Below are positions 54,783 through 63,364 of a stretch of 64,000 nucleotides of DNA, piece by piece. The notes beneath the pieces are model-generated. The model did not search any database. It had not been told where the DNA came from and was given only the letters and a program-made list of their open reading frames with translations. Every line of letters starts with the position of its first letter. Position 1 is the first letter of the stretch. This DNA comes from an uncultured Flavobacteriaceae bacterium (GTDB taxonomy: Bacteria > Bacteroidota > Bacteroidia > Flavobacteriales > Flavobacteriaceae): the NCBI GenBank assembly GCA_947498845.1, contig CANMLX010000006.1:1-64000 (forward strand). The letters run 5' to 3'. A program made the translations under genes and the position numbers.

Positions 54783-54857
54783 CGGGATGTGGCGCAGTCC
54801 GGTTAGCGTACACGGCTGGGGGCCGTGTGGTCGCAGGTTCGAATCCTGTCATCCCGA
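54783..54857 (+). tRNA. tRNA-Pro (anticodon GGG)
   Basis: Complete cloverleaf: acceptor CGGGATG (54783-54789) with CATCCCG (54850-54856) and discriminator A; anticodon stem CACGG/CCGTG around loop CTGGGGG with GGG at 54818-54820; T-arm GCAGG-TTCGAAT-CCTGT. CCA is not encoded. It lies beside an integrase remnant, a common integration site. Confidence 0.95.
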
Positions 54858-54889
54858 CTAAATGGGTTTCAAGCGAAACCATGAAAATT

Positions 54890-54941
54890 CTAACTAAATG
54901 ATTTTCAGTGAAATTGATTTTTTCTGATTCCATTTAGTTAG
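54890..54941. repeat. 11-bp inverted repeat between tRNA-Pro and the integrase remnant
   Basis: CTAACTAAATG (54890-54900) and CATTTAGTTAG (54931-54941) are exact inverted copies with a 30-bp loop. It could be an attachment-region arm site or the terminator of the tRNA. No T-run follows, so the first is as likely. Confidence 0.5.
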
Positions 54942-55022
54942 CTTTAATATCACAACAAAAGTTACCTATTCGGTTACCTATTTTTAGCCGATTTTTTTCA
55001 CTACTTTGGTAACTCCTTAGTG

Positions 55023-55061
55023 TTTGACTTTCGTTTCGATTTGACTTTCGATTTCAAATCG
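55023..55061. repeat. Repeats upstream of the integrase remnant
   Basis: TTTGACTTTCG occurs twice (55023-55033 and 55040-55050), and CGATTTGA (55037-55044) is inverted as TCAAATCG (55054-55061). Their place just before an integrase gene suggests protein-binding sites for recombination or its control; this is inference. Confidence 0.45.
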
Positions 55062-55085
55062 AGTATTAACTAAAAGCGAGAGTAT

Positions 55086-55442
55086 ATGGGCTCTTCAAGA
55101 ACATTTAACATCCATTTTTGGCTTAAAACGGCCAAGAATAAAGGCGATTTTGCACCAATATATGCACGTGTAACGGTTGATGGCAAGCGGGCAGAAATTA
55201 GTTTAAAACGTCAAACAAAAGTTACCTATTGGAATACCAAATCCAAGAAAACCACTTCTAGGACACCAGAAGGCAAGGAATTGAACGCTTATTTGGACCA
55301 AGTGAAAGCTAAACTATTATTGTGTTATAAGCAATTATCTTCTGATTTTAAATTGGTTACGGCAAATTCAATAAAGTCTAGGTTCGTCGGGCAAGATGAA
55401 AAACATAAAACCTTGATGGATTTAGTGACTTATACCAATTAG
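55086..55442 (+). pseudogene. Tyrosine integrase remnant (N-terminal arm and core-binding part)
   Basis: 118 codons encode the arm-binding domain of Bacteroidota tyrosine recombinases (FNIHFWLKTAKNKGDFAPIY, RVTVDGKRAEISLKRQTKV) and the start of the SAM-like core-binding domain (KTLMDLVTY). The frame ends 8 codons or less into the IS630-type element that begins at 55433, so insertion removed the rest. No catalytic R-H-R-Y domain was found on the far side of the IS. It marks an old integrative element at tRNA-Pro. Confidence 0.85.
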
Positions 55443-56557
55443 ACTTTAAAAATACTGTAATAAGCATTTAGATAAAATTGGTAAGCGGTTATAGATTTAA
55501 CAATTTCACCTTCAATGTTTTCAATTTGCTGCTCTACTTTTTGTTCTAATATTTCTAAAGTGTCATATATTTTCATTGCCATATTTTTTTTTCATCCATT
55601 GCCATATTTTTTCTGCAGAGTTAAGTTCTGGGCAATATGGCGGAATATTTAGTAATACTATATTATCTGGTAGTTTCACCCCTTTTGTAGAATGAAAAGC
55701 AGCATTATCAACTACCAATATTTTAAGTTCCTCAGGTTTATGTTTGCTAAAATCTTCTAGATATTTTATAAAAAAAACTTTACAAACTCCATCAATAGTC
55801 ATACAAAAACTTTCTCCTTTAATTGGAGAAAAGCTTCCCCATAACCACTTTTAAAGATAACTGTGTTTATAAGTAACAATGGGTTTTATTCCCGTTGCAG
55901 TAATAACTCTAGCTTGTTTGGTAATTAAACCAAATCTACTTTCATCCTGAAAATAAAGATTTACTGATGAAATAGTATCTTTATATAGACTAGATCTAAT
56001 TTGTTTAAATGAAGTTTCAAGGTTTTTTAAAAAACTCTTCAGATTTTGGATTTTTCTTACAATGTGACTTTCGAGGCACTTTCAATTTGGATTTATGTTT
56101 ACGCCTACAATGAGCATAAAGCGCAAAATAAGAAACAATCTCTCCTAATTCTTTTTCTATCAATAGTTTTAACTCGATATAAGGAGTGATTGTCGTGGTT
56201 GAATCCAATAACTTATCTGCTATGAAATGTTTAACAGTATCTGATAAAACTTTAGTGTTATTACCTCCGCTGTTGATTGTTGTTAATCCTGAAAAACCAA
56301 CTTGAGCATATTTTTGTAGCCAACCTCGTATAGTTTTTTCAGTTCTTCCTAGCTTTCTGGCTATATCACTCTGAAAAAGTATATTTACCCTCTTTAATAT
56401 AAATCAAAGCTTTTATCCGATCCTTTGATAAACTACTAGCTGATTTCGAGTGTGCTCGATATAAAAAAGTTAGATCTTCTGATATTAATAATGTAATCTT
56501 TTTTGGCATAGAAAAAAGATAAACATTATTCCAGTAAATTCAAAATTAAAATGGTAT
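55433..56557 (-). mobile_element. IS630-family (Tc1/mariner-like) insertion sequence, decayed
   Basis: A 1125-bp element between TA dinucleotides (55431-55432 and 56558-56559), the target typical of IS630. Its ends are imperfect inverted repeats of about 34 bp; both begin TACCA (left TACCAATTAGAC, right in reverse TACCATTTTAAT) and end near ACTG-AATAA. The ends match those of the two 161-bp MITEs. It carries a broken transposase gene on the minus strand and interrupts the integrase. Confidence 0.8.
55563..56509 (-). pseudogene. IS630-family transposase pseudogene
   Basis: Read from ATG 56507-56509, pieces in different frames give MPKKITLLISEDL, the helix-turn-helix (TEKTIRGWLQKYAQVGFSG), and an intact stretch 56208-56017. 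The DDE pieces are QDESRFGL, VVDNAAFHS and PELNSAEKIW. At least two frameshifts or stops separate them, so it is inactive unless programmed frameshifting is invoked. The last 79 codons (55563-55802) remain open and contain the second Asp and the Glu. Confidence 0.85.
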
Positions 56558-56811
56558 AACACAACCTTATGTTGTATTTATACTACAGTGAGTAGTCTTT
56601 TAAAAAACATAACAGGGTTTTCTTAACTTTAAGTTTTTAAATTAATACATAGGTTATAATATTTTCATGATAGCCAATGTTTTAAAAACTTCTTTTTTGT
56701 GAGAGAATATTTTACTATTAAACAAAACCCATATTAAGTATTTTGATTAATATTGTTAAATAAAAACTACCTATAATCAACCTCTTACAGAAGCTGATAA
56801 GATTGCTAATT

Positions 56812-57429
56812 ATGAAAGATAAAAGTGTAGGATATATAATTGATGAAGCGATAAAAGGTAATGAACTACCTTTTAATCATTTTTTTGAAGAAACATATAG
56901 CTCTCTAGAACCTAAATTAATCGCAATTACTAAATCCAAAGAAGTATCTAAAGAAGTTTTTATTATCTCAATGCAAAAATTCTGGGAATGTTTTGTTATA
57001 AACAAGAAAGTCTTACCTCATAATAGTATAGGGTACATTTATAGTATCTGTAAAAATATATGGTTGCTCCAAAAGAAAAAACGAGGAAATATGTTTTTTA
57101 TTCAAGACCAAAAATTCGATTATTTCAAAGAAGAAACTAATGAACCGGATATAGATATGACTTATAATTATATACAGGAAGAAAAAAAGCATTTAATAAA
57201 ACATAAGGCGTTGGCTATGTCTATTGAATCCTTATCCCATAAATGTAAAACCCTTATTGAAACAGTTTTTAACTCTGATCTACAATTAAAAGATCTTCAA
57301 GAAACACTTGGATTTAATAGTTATCAGGCTCTCGTACAAGCCAAGTATAATTGTAAAAAAAGGCTAATAAAAAAAGTCTATGAGATACTTATTAAACTAG
57401 AGCAACAACCTTATCAAACAGATGAATAA
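56812..57429 (+). CDS. ECF-like sigma factor of a CHAT-protease operon
   Basis: About 205 residues with a sigma-70-like layout. The region 2-like part (about 20-85) reads NELPFNHFFEETYSSLEPKL and HNSIGYIYSICKNIWLLQKK; the region 4-like part (about 135-195) contains MSIESLSHKCKTLIETVFNS and the helix-turn-helix LKDLQETLGFNSYQALVQAK. ATG 56812 is preferred to TTG 56803. It is 3 bp upstream of a one-TM anti-sigma-like gene, with the TPR-CHAT gene next. Such triads recur in Bacteroidota. Its target promoters are unknown. Confidence 0.82.
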   Translation: MKDKSVGYIIDEAIKGNELPFNHFFEETYSSLEPKLIAITKSKEVSKEVFIISMQKFWECFVINKKVLPHNSIGYIYSICKNIWLLQKKKRGNMFFIQDQKFDYFKEETNEPDIDMTYNYIQEEKKHLIKHKALAMSIESLSHKCKTLIETVFNSDLQLKDLQETLGFNSYQALVQAKYNCKKRLIKKVYEILIKLEQQPYQTDE

Positions 57430-57432
57430 ATT

Positions 57433-58179
57433 ATGAATTCTAAACTAACAGATGTAGAACTAATAGATAAGTATTTTGAATTTCAACTTTCTGAAGAAGA
57501 ATTAGTTGCTTTTGAAAAAAGAATACTTGTTGATTCTGAGTTTGAACAAAAAGTACTAACTTATTATGAAAGCGAAGTTACAACTAACGTGTTATTCGAG
57601 AACCATGAACAACAGCAAAGAGCTCAAAAATGGAAAGAACTATTAGATAAAGAGCATACACCTAAAAGCAAAGTCATTTCATTGAAATGGCAATGGATTA
57701 GTGGTATCGCTGCTAGTATTTTAATAATTTTTGGTATTTGGCAATTTAATACTAAAACAGAACCCCTAGATTTGACCATTGCACTAGAAAGTGCTTGGAA
57801 TAAAAAAGTAGGCTTGGATTATAATACCCTTCGAAGTTCAGTTAAAGATTCACTTAAAAACCAGATAGTAAATGCTTATAGAAATTATGAGAATAAAAAA
57901 TATGATAGTACGCTTGTTATATTAAATCATTTTAAGAAGACTTCTCCTTATTATGAGGATGCTCTACTATTAAGAGGGTTATCATTGTATGAAAATGGAT
58001 TTATAGAAGTTTCTTTAAAGACGCTAGATACATTAGTTAATTATCCAACACAGAAAAAAGCTAAAGTAGCGTTGTGGTATCAAGGTCTTATTTACTTGAA
58101 AGAAGGTAACCTTATTGCCGCAAAAAAAATATTGGCGCTTCCAGAACATAAAAATAACGACATAAAACTCAAAGAATAA
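57433..58179 (+). CDS. One-TM anti-sigma-like protein with periplasmic TPR region
   Basis: A 248-residue protein. The cytoplasmic N-terminus (1-86) has an anti-sigma-like pattern (DVELIDKYFEFQLSEEELVA), one TM helix lies at about 88-106 (WISGIAASILIIFGIWQF), and the C-terminal part (about 135-245) has TPR-like helices (AYRNYENKKYDSTLVILNHF; EDALLLRGLSLYENGFIEVS). Its place between the sigma and the CHAT protease suggests it holds the sigma factor at the membrane and receives a signal in the periplasm. Proposed cleavage by the CHAT protein is inference. Confidence 0.7.
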   Translation: MNSKLTDVELIDKYFEFQLSEEELVAFEKRILVDSEFEQKVLTYYESEVTTNVLFENHEQQQRAQKWKELLDKEHTPKSKVISLKWQWISGIAASILIIFGIWQFNTKTEPLDLTIALESAWNKKVGLDYNTLRSSVKDSLKNQIVNAYRNYENKKYDSTLVILNHFKKTSPYYEDALLLRGLSLYENGFIEVSLKTLDTLVNYPTQKKAKVALWYQGLIYLKEGNLIAAKKILALPEHKNNDIKLKE

Positions 58180-58199
58180 TAACCATACTACTAAATAGA

Positions 58200-61100
58200 A
58201 TGTTACACAAACTATTCTTGATTTTAATTTTGTTTTTTTTTACTACAGGTTTCTCTTTTTCGCAAACTGTAAGTGATACTTTAGTAGCTCATCAATATTA
58301 TAAAAAGGCAGATTCTCTTTTTCAAAATAAAACACATAAAAAATCTATTGAATATTTTAAAAAAGCATTAACGCTTTATATGGAGGTAAACAATTGGAAA
58401 CAAATAGCTAGTTGTTATAATGGAATTTCATCAAACCAATTGTATCTTAGGATCTTTGAAGAATCTTTGCAAAATTCAGAACAATCTATCGAAATCTGTG
58501 ATAAATATCTAAAGAAACTTAATAAACAAAAAGCAGATGCTTATAGTAATATTGGTGAATACTACGTAAAAACGTTGAATTATACAAAAGCAGATATCTA
58601 TCATAAAAAATCATTGAATATTAGATTAAAAATATTGCCAAAAAATCATTTGGATATAGTGTCTTCTCATCATAAAATAGGCTTTATAAATTATAGTATA
58701 TCCAATTATAAAAAAGCACAAAAATATTATAAAAAAGCTCTGGAAATTGTTTTAAAAACTGTAGATGCAGATCATCAAGAAGTTGGTAATTCTTACATGA
58801 AACTAGGGAATATTTATAACATTTTAGGTGAGCTTGATAAGGCTATTGATCACTATAAAAAATATTTGATTATTACTAGAAAAAACTCTGGAGAAAATCA
58901 TATTTCAATGGCATATGGATATGTAAATATAGGAGTGGCATATGAACAACTTAAAAGGTACAAACATTCCATTAATTTTTATCAAAAAGCAATTCCAATT
59001 TGTATTCAAAAAGGTAATAATTTGCTTTTGCTTGGAGTATATAACAATTTGGGAATAGCTTTAAGGTCAATAGGAGAATACAACAAAGCATTGGAATATT
59101 TCAAAAAGAGTTTAAATATAAGACTCCAAATATACAAAAGAGATCATCCAAAAATTGCTATTGCCTACAATGCAATTGGCTCTATATTAAATTATAAACT
59201 TGATCACAAAAATGCTTTAAAATATTACAAAAAAGCATTAAAAATTAATAATAAATTATATGGAGAAAATCATATAAATGTGTCTTATTCTTATGAAAAT
59301 ATTGCAAATTCCTATCAAAAAAATAAACAATATGATCTTTCTGAAGAATATTTTAATAAATCTATCCTTGTTAAATCTAACATTCTAGAAGAAAACAACC
59401 CTTTGTTTTCTACCAGTTATTCTAATCTTGCTGAAGTGTATTTTCAAAAGGAGGAATATGATAAAGCATTATTTTATTATAAAAAAAGCTTAAAAATTAT
59501 TGAAAACGCATATGGAAAAGATCATTCTCTTAATACAAACTCTTATATAAACTTGGCTAAGATAAACATTGCGTTTTTTCAATACGATAAAGCTATAGTA
59601 TGCCTAGATAAAGCTTTATATCTTAATATGATTGATAAAAAGATCAAAAACGTATTTACCTTTTCTAATTATTATAATCTTTTACAATTACTTGAATCCT
59701 TTAAAAAAAAAGCAAGTGTTTTACAAGCTCTTTATAAAATTTCGGGAAAAATAAATTTTTTAAATCAAAGTATTTCTATTTATGAAAACCTTGATTCACT
59801 ACTTAATAAAATTCGAAACTCTTATCAAAATAACAAAGACAAAATATCTTTTGGGAAAGATGTTAAAAACATTTACACTGATGCTATTAAAGCTCAATTT
59901 TTAAAGTATAAGGCCACACAAAAACTAGAAGATTTAGAAAACATGTTCTACTTTGCAGAAAAAAGTAAAGCTAATAATCTTAGAGAAATTCTTAAAAATC
60001 AAACATCTAAACAATTTTTAGGAATTACAGAGGCTTTATTAAAACTAGAACGAAATTTAAAAACTGATTATGCCTTTTATAAATCACAAATAGCAAAAGA
60101 ACAATCTAATAAAAGTATTGATTCTATAAAATTGATTTCTCATGAAAGTAAGTTGTTTGATATTAATAGAAAACAAGATTCGTTAAAACTAATCTTTGAA
60201 AAAGATCATCCAAAATACTATCAATTAAAATATCAAAATAAAGTAGTTTCAGTTTCAGAAATTCAACAAAAATTAGATGATAAAAAAACAATATTAGAGT
60301 TTTTTACTACAGATAGCATTACTTATGCTTTTACTATATCCAAAAATAGCATAGCTGTAAAAGAATTGGTAATACCACCATTATCAGAAAAGCTTAAGGA
60401 GTTGCAATTAGCAATTACTTCAGAAAACACTATTAATTATAGAAAAGTAGCACATGACTTATATAAAGAGCTTATTTTACCTATAACTAATAACATAAAT
60501 GGAAACGAACTAATTATTATTCCCGACGAATCTTTATGGCATCTTAATTTCGACTTGTTATTAACGAAAAAAGAAAACGTATCTAATTCATCAAAAAATC
60601 TATCTTATTTACTCAGAGATTATGCAACTTCTTATGCTAACTCTGCAACACTTCTATTTAACTCATCAAAAGATTATAACAGAACAAAACAAATAGAAAA
60701 TGAATGTCTTGCATTTTCATTTTCTGATACTTCAGAAAAAATGGATGTCAAAACAATATCAATGACAACATTAAGAAGTATAGAAAATGATTTACCAGGC
60801 ACTCGTAAAGAAATTAAGGATATTGCTAATATTATTAAAGGTCAATATTACTATGGGAATCAAGCTACTGAAGCAAATTTCAAGAAAAATGTGGGTAAAT
60901 ATAGTGTTTTGCATCTAGCATTACATGGAGAAGTAAACGAAGAAAAACCAGAAAACTCCATGTTGTATTTCACAAAATCTAAAGACTCTACAGAAGATAA
61001 TTTACTATACAGTCACGAACTATATACTTTAGATATTCCTGCTGAATTAACAGTATTGAGTGCTTGTAATACTGGAACTGGCAAAATAGCAAAAGGAGAA

Positions 61101-61454
61101 GGAATCATGAGTTTAGGAAATGCATTTCAATATGCTGGAACCAAAAGCTTATTATTAAGCAAATGGGCTATTTCTGATAAAACAACTCCCGATCTCATTA
61201 AATACTTTTATACAAACCTTAAAGCTGGAATGAATAAAGCAAAAGCACTACAACAAGCTAAACTGAAGTATTTAGATACTACAGAAACTTTTTATACGAG
61301 TCCGTTTTATTGGGGCAGTTTTTATTTAATAGGAGATACTAGTCCAATATACTTTAAAAGCTCCTTGAATAATCTATATTTGATTATTGGACTTTTTACA
61401 TTACTGTGTATTTCATTAACTATAACATATGTAATTAAATATAATGGATTGTAA
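58200..61454 (+). CDS. TPR-CHAT caspase-like protease, exported and membrane-anchored
   Basis: A 1084-residue protein. Signal peptide (1-22, LFFFTTGFSFSQ); about ten TPR units (about 35-455, spaced about 40 residues, such as YKKAQKYYKKALEIVLKTVD); helical linker (470-690); CHAT domain (about 690-1055); and a C-terminal TM helix (about 1058-1079) with a short tail. The catalytic pair is kept: His909 in HLALHGEV and Cys956 in LSACNTGTG. It is thus a caspase-superfamily cysteine peptidase whose TPR and protease parts should face the periplasm. It is the third gene of the sigma/anti-sigma operon (20-bp gap). Confidence 0.88.
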   Translation: MLHKLFLILILFFFTTGFSFSQTVSDTLVAHQYYKKADSLFQNKTHKKSIEYFKKALTLYMEVNNWKQIASCYNGISSNQLYLRIFEESLQNSEQSIEICDKYLKKLNKQKADAYSNIGEYYVKTLNYTKADIYHKKSLNIRLKILPKNHLDIVSSHHKIGFINYSISNYKKAQKYYKKALEIVLKTVDADHQEVGNSYMKLGNIYNILGELDKAIDHYKKYLIITRKNSGENHISMAYGYVNIGVAYEQLKRYKHSINFYQKAIPICIQKGNNLLLLGVYNNLGIALRSIGEYNKALEYFKKSLNIRLQIYKRDHPKIAIAYNAIGSILNYKLDHKNALKYYKKALKINNKLYGENHINVSYSYENIANSYQKNKQYDLSEEYFNKSILVKSNILEENNPLFSTSYSNLAEVYFQKEEYDKALFYYKKSLKIIENAYGKDHSLNTNSYINLAKINIAFFQYDKAIVCLDKALYLNMIDKKIKNVFTFSNYYNLLQLLESFKKKASVLQALYKISGKINFLNQSISIYENLDSLLNKIRNSYQNNKDKISFGKDVKNIYTDAIKAQFLKYKATQKLEDLENMFYFAEKSKANNLREILKNQTSKQFLGITEALLKLERNLKTDYAFYKSQIAKEQSNKSIDSIKLISHESKLFDINRKQDSLKLIFEKDHPKYYQLKYQNKVVSVSEIQQKLDDKKTILEFFTTDSITYAFTISKNSIAVKELVIPPLSEKLKELQLAITSENTINYRKVAHDLYKELILPITNNINGNELIIIPDESLWHLNFDLLLTKKENVSNSSKNLSYLLRDYATSYANSATLLFNSSKDYNRTKQIENECLAFSFSDTSEKMDVKTISMTTLRSIENDLPGTRKEIKDIANIIKGQYYYGNQATEANFKKNVGKYSVLHLALHGEVNEEKPENSMLYFTKSKDSTEDNLLYSHELYTLDIPAELTVLSACNTGTGKIAKGEGIMSLGNAFQYAGTKSLLLSKWAISDKTTPDLIKYFYTNLKAGMNKAKALQQAKLKYLDTTETFYTSPFYWGSFYLIGDTSPIYFKSSLNNLYLIIGLFTLLCISLTITYVIKYNGL

Positions 61455-61794
61455 CCGTAAAGTTATTACATAAGATAATTAGTAAAAGTGATTTTTTACT
61501 ATGTGATGCTGGAGTCTTAATTACATTTGTAGTAATGAAATATAATGTAAGTTACCTATTCAGTTAATTTTTAATAAACAATATAAATTTTTGAGTTTTT
61601 GACACTAAAAATCACCTTTTTAATGCTCTTATCTCAACTATAACCTTACCAATTTTTACCCCTCCAAAGAATTTAACCATTAGTTTATCTATTACTTTAC
61701 ACTAAACACTCTAATAATTATGTTAAAAACAGCTGACACATAGATTATTATACTTTTTTTTCGTAACTTTTGTTAAACTTTTAACCAAACAATT
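61455..61794. other. Intergenic region of 340 bp; 18-bp near-repeat at 61549
   Basis: AAGTTACCTATTCAGTTA at 61549-61566 matches AAGTTACCTATTCGGTTA at 54959-54976 with one difference. The two flank the integrase/IS/sigma-CHAT segment. The rest of the gap holds no gene, clear promoter or terminator that I can name, apart from a -7-like TAACTTTTG before the next gene (one T too long). Confidence 0.45.
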
Positions 61795-63120
61795 ATGAAA
61801 AATACAGTTACTCGTGCACTTAGATTGTTTTTTCTAATAACCACATTTTCTCTCGCTCTTCTAAATGCACAAAATCAACAAAACATTAAAGAAATAAGCG
61901 GTAAGATTATAGACCAAAAAACTAAATCACCTCTAATTTTTGCCGATTTAGTTGTAAATGGCTCTAATATTAGTACTGTTACTAATAAAGATGGAGAATT
62001 TCTACTTAAAATTCCTAGTAAGTATATCAATGAAAAGCTTGTTATAGCTCATTTAGGTTATGAAAAAAAAGAACTAGACATAGCTAATCTAAAAAGTAAT
62101 GAAAAAATAATGCTAACACCTAGTATTATTGAATTAAGTGAAGTGAATATTTCTACGCTACCTTATGATGCTAAAACATTAGTGATAAAAACGTTGAAAA
62201 ATAAAAATACAGCCTACTCCAACAATAATGCATTAATGACGGCTTTCTACAGAGAAACCATAAAAAAAAGGAAAAGAAATGCATTATTATCTGAAGCAAT
62301 AGTGAAAATCCACAAGCAACCTTACGCCAGTGTTAGAAGTGATCGTATTGAATTAATAAAATCCAGAAAAAAAGTCAATTACACTAGATTAGATACTTTG
62401 GCTGTTAAATTACAAGGAGGACCTTTTAGTAATTTATACTCCGATTTAGTTAAATACCCTCAATATGTTTTTGCTGAAGGCGATATAGATTTGTACAATT
62501 TTAATTATGTTAGTACTACAAACATTAATAAAAAAATTGTACATGTTGTAAGCTTCAAAGAAATTGATGGTATAGAAGCTCCTATGTATTACGGTAAATT
62601 ATATATTGACGCTAAAAATCTAGCTCTAATAAAAGCTGACTATAGTCTAAATGTTGAAAATAGAGAATTATCTAGCCAAATGTTTGTTAGAAAAAAGCCT
62701 AGAAGATTAGATGTCTACCCTACTGAAGCAAATTACAGTGTTAAATACAGAACAACTAATGGGAAATGGCATTATAATTATAGTAATATGTCCCTTACTT
62801 TTAAAGTTAATTGGAAAGGCAAATTATTTAATAATATTTACACTTTAAGTAGCGAAATGGCTATTACAAATTGGGAAGTTAATGATTTAAATAAAATCGC
62901 AGGAATAAGAAACAGAATTATTAAACCTTCTACAATTCTAACCGAACAAACCTCTGGTTTTACAGATCCAAAATTTTGGGGCGCTTACAACATTATAGAA
63001 CCTGAAAAGTCTATTGAAAATGCCATTAAGAAGATTCAAAAACGACTCAAAAAAATAAAAGAGATTAATGAAGAGGACTCTTCTGAAGCTAAAGCAATTG
63101 TAAATAGCAAATCTATGTAG
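61795..63120 (+). CDS. Secreted CarboxypepD_reg-like domain protein
   Basis: A 441-residue secreted protein: signal peptide (ending near LLNAQ), a CarboxypepD_reg-like beta-sandwich (about 35-112, ISGKIIDQKTKSPLIFADLV, NKDGEFLLKIPSKY), then a beta-rich region of a type common in Bacteroidota (FYRETIKKRKRNALLSEAIV; YYGKLYIDAKNLALIKADY), and a lysine-rich C-terminal helix. It is not a TonB receptor because no plug or barrel follows. Function is unknown; a role in outer-membrane or adhesin biology is conceivable. A terminator follows at 63142-63176. Confidence 0.8.
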   Translation: MKNTVTRALRLFFLITTFSLALLNAQNQQNIKEISGKIIDQKTKSPLIFADLVVNGSNISTVTNKDGEFLLKIPSKYINEKLVIAHLGYEKKELDIANLKSNEKIMLTPSIIELSEVNISTLPYDAKTLVIKTLKNKNTAYSNNNALMTAFYRETIKKRKRNALLSEAIVKIHKQPYASVRSDRIELIKSRKKVNYTRLDTLAVKLQGGPFSNLYSDLVKYPQYVFAEGDIDLYNFNYVSTTNINKKIVHVVSFKEIDGIEAPMYYGKLYIDAKNLALIKADYSLNVENRELSSQMFVRKKPRRLDVYPTEANYSVKYRTTNGKWHYNYSNMSLTFKVNWKGKLFNNIYTLSSEMAITNWEVNDLNKIAGIRNRIIKPSTILTEQTSGFTDPKFWGAYNIIEPEKSIENAIKKIQKRLKKIKEINEEDSSEAKAIVNSKSM

Positions 63121-63141
63121 ATATAATTATTTAATTTGCAT

Positions 63142-63176
63142 AAAAAGCTTCAATATAATATATATTGAAGCTTTTT
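63142..63176 (+). terminator. Terminator after the CarboxypepD_reg protein gene
   Basis: Arms AAAAAGCTTCAATATA (63142-63157) and TATATTGAAGCTTTTT (63161-63176) with a 3-nt loop and T-run, 21 bp after the stop codon. Confidence 0.85.
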
Positions 63177-63203
63177 TACTTTATACAACAAACGTACTAC
63201 TTA

Positions 63204-63364
63204 TTCCAATTCTTAAATGAATATACTGTAAAGTAAAATGATGGGTTTTGGAATTATACGAGACAGAAAAAATAAGCATAGCCGTAGTCACGGTTCTTTT
63301 TTATGTTGAAGATAGAATTTCAAAAGACACTTTTTAACTCAGTAAATTCATTTGGGAATTGGTA
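63204..63364. mobile_element. MITE, 161 bp, copy 2 (IS630-type ends)
   Basis: Left end TTCCAATTCTTAAATGAATA, right end in reverse TACCAATTCCCAAATGAATT; both continue into (T/A)TACTG. It has the same length as the copy at 9076-9236 and shares AAGCATAGCC inside, followed here by a GTAGTCACGG hairpin. Its right end directly abuts the stop codon of the nitronate monooxygenase gene (63365-63367). Confidence 0.75.

Noticed and set aside
54703..54933. Minus-strand frame of 76 residues across tRNA-Pro
   Set aside because: It lies antisense over the complete tRNA gene; the apparent protein is a shadow of tRNA sequence.
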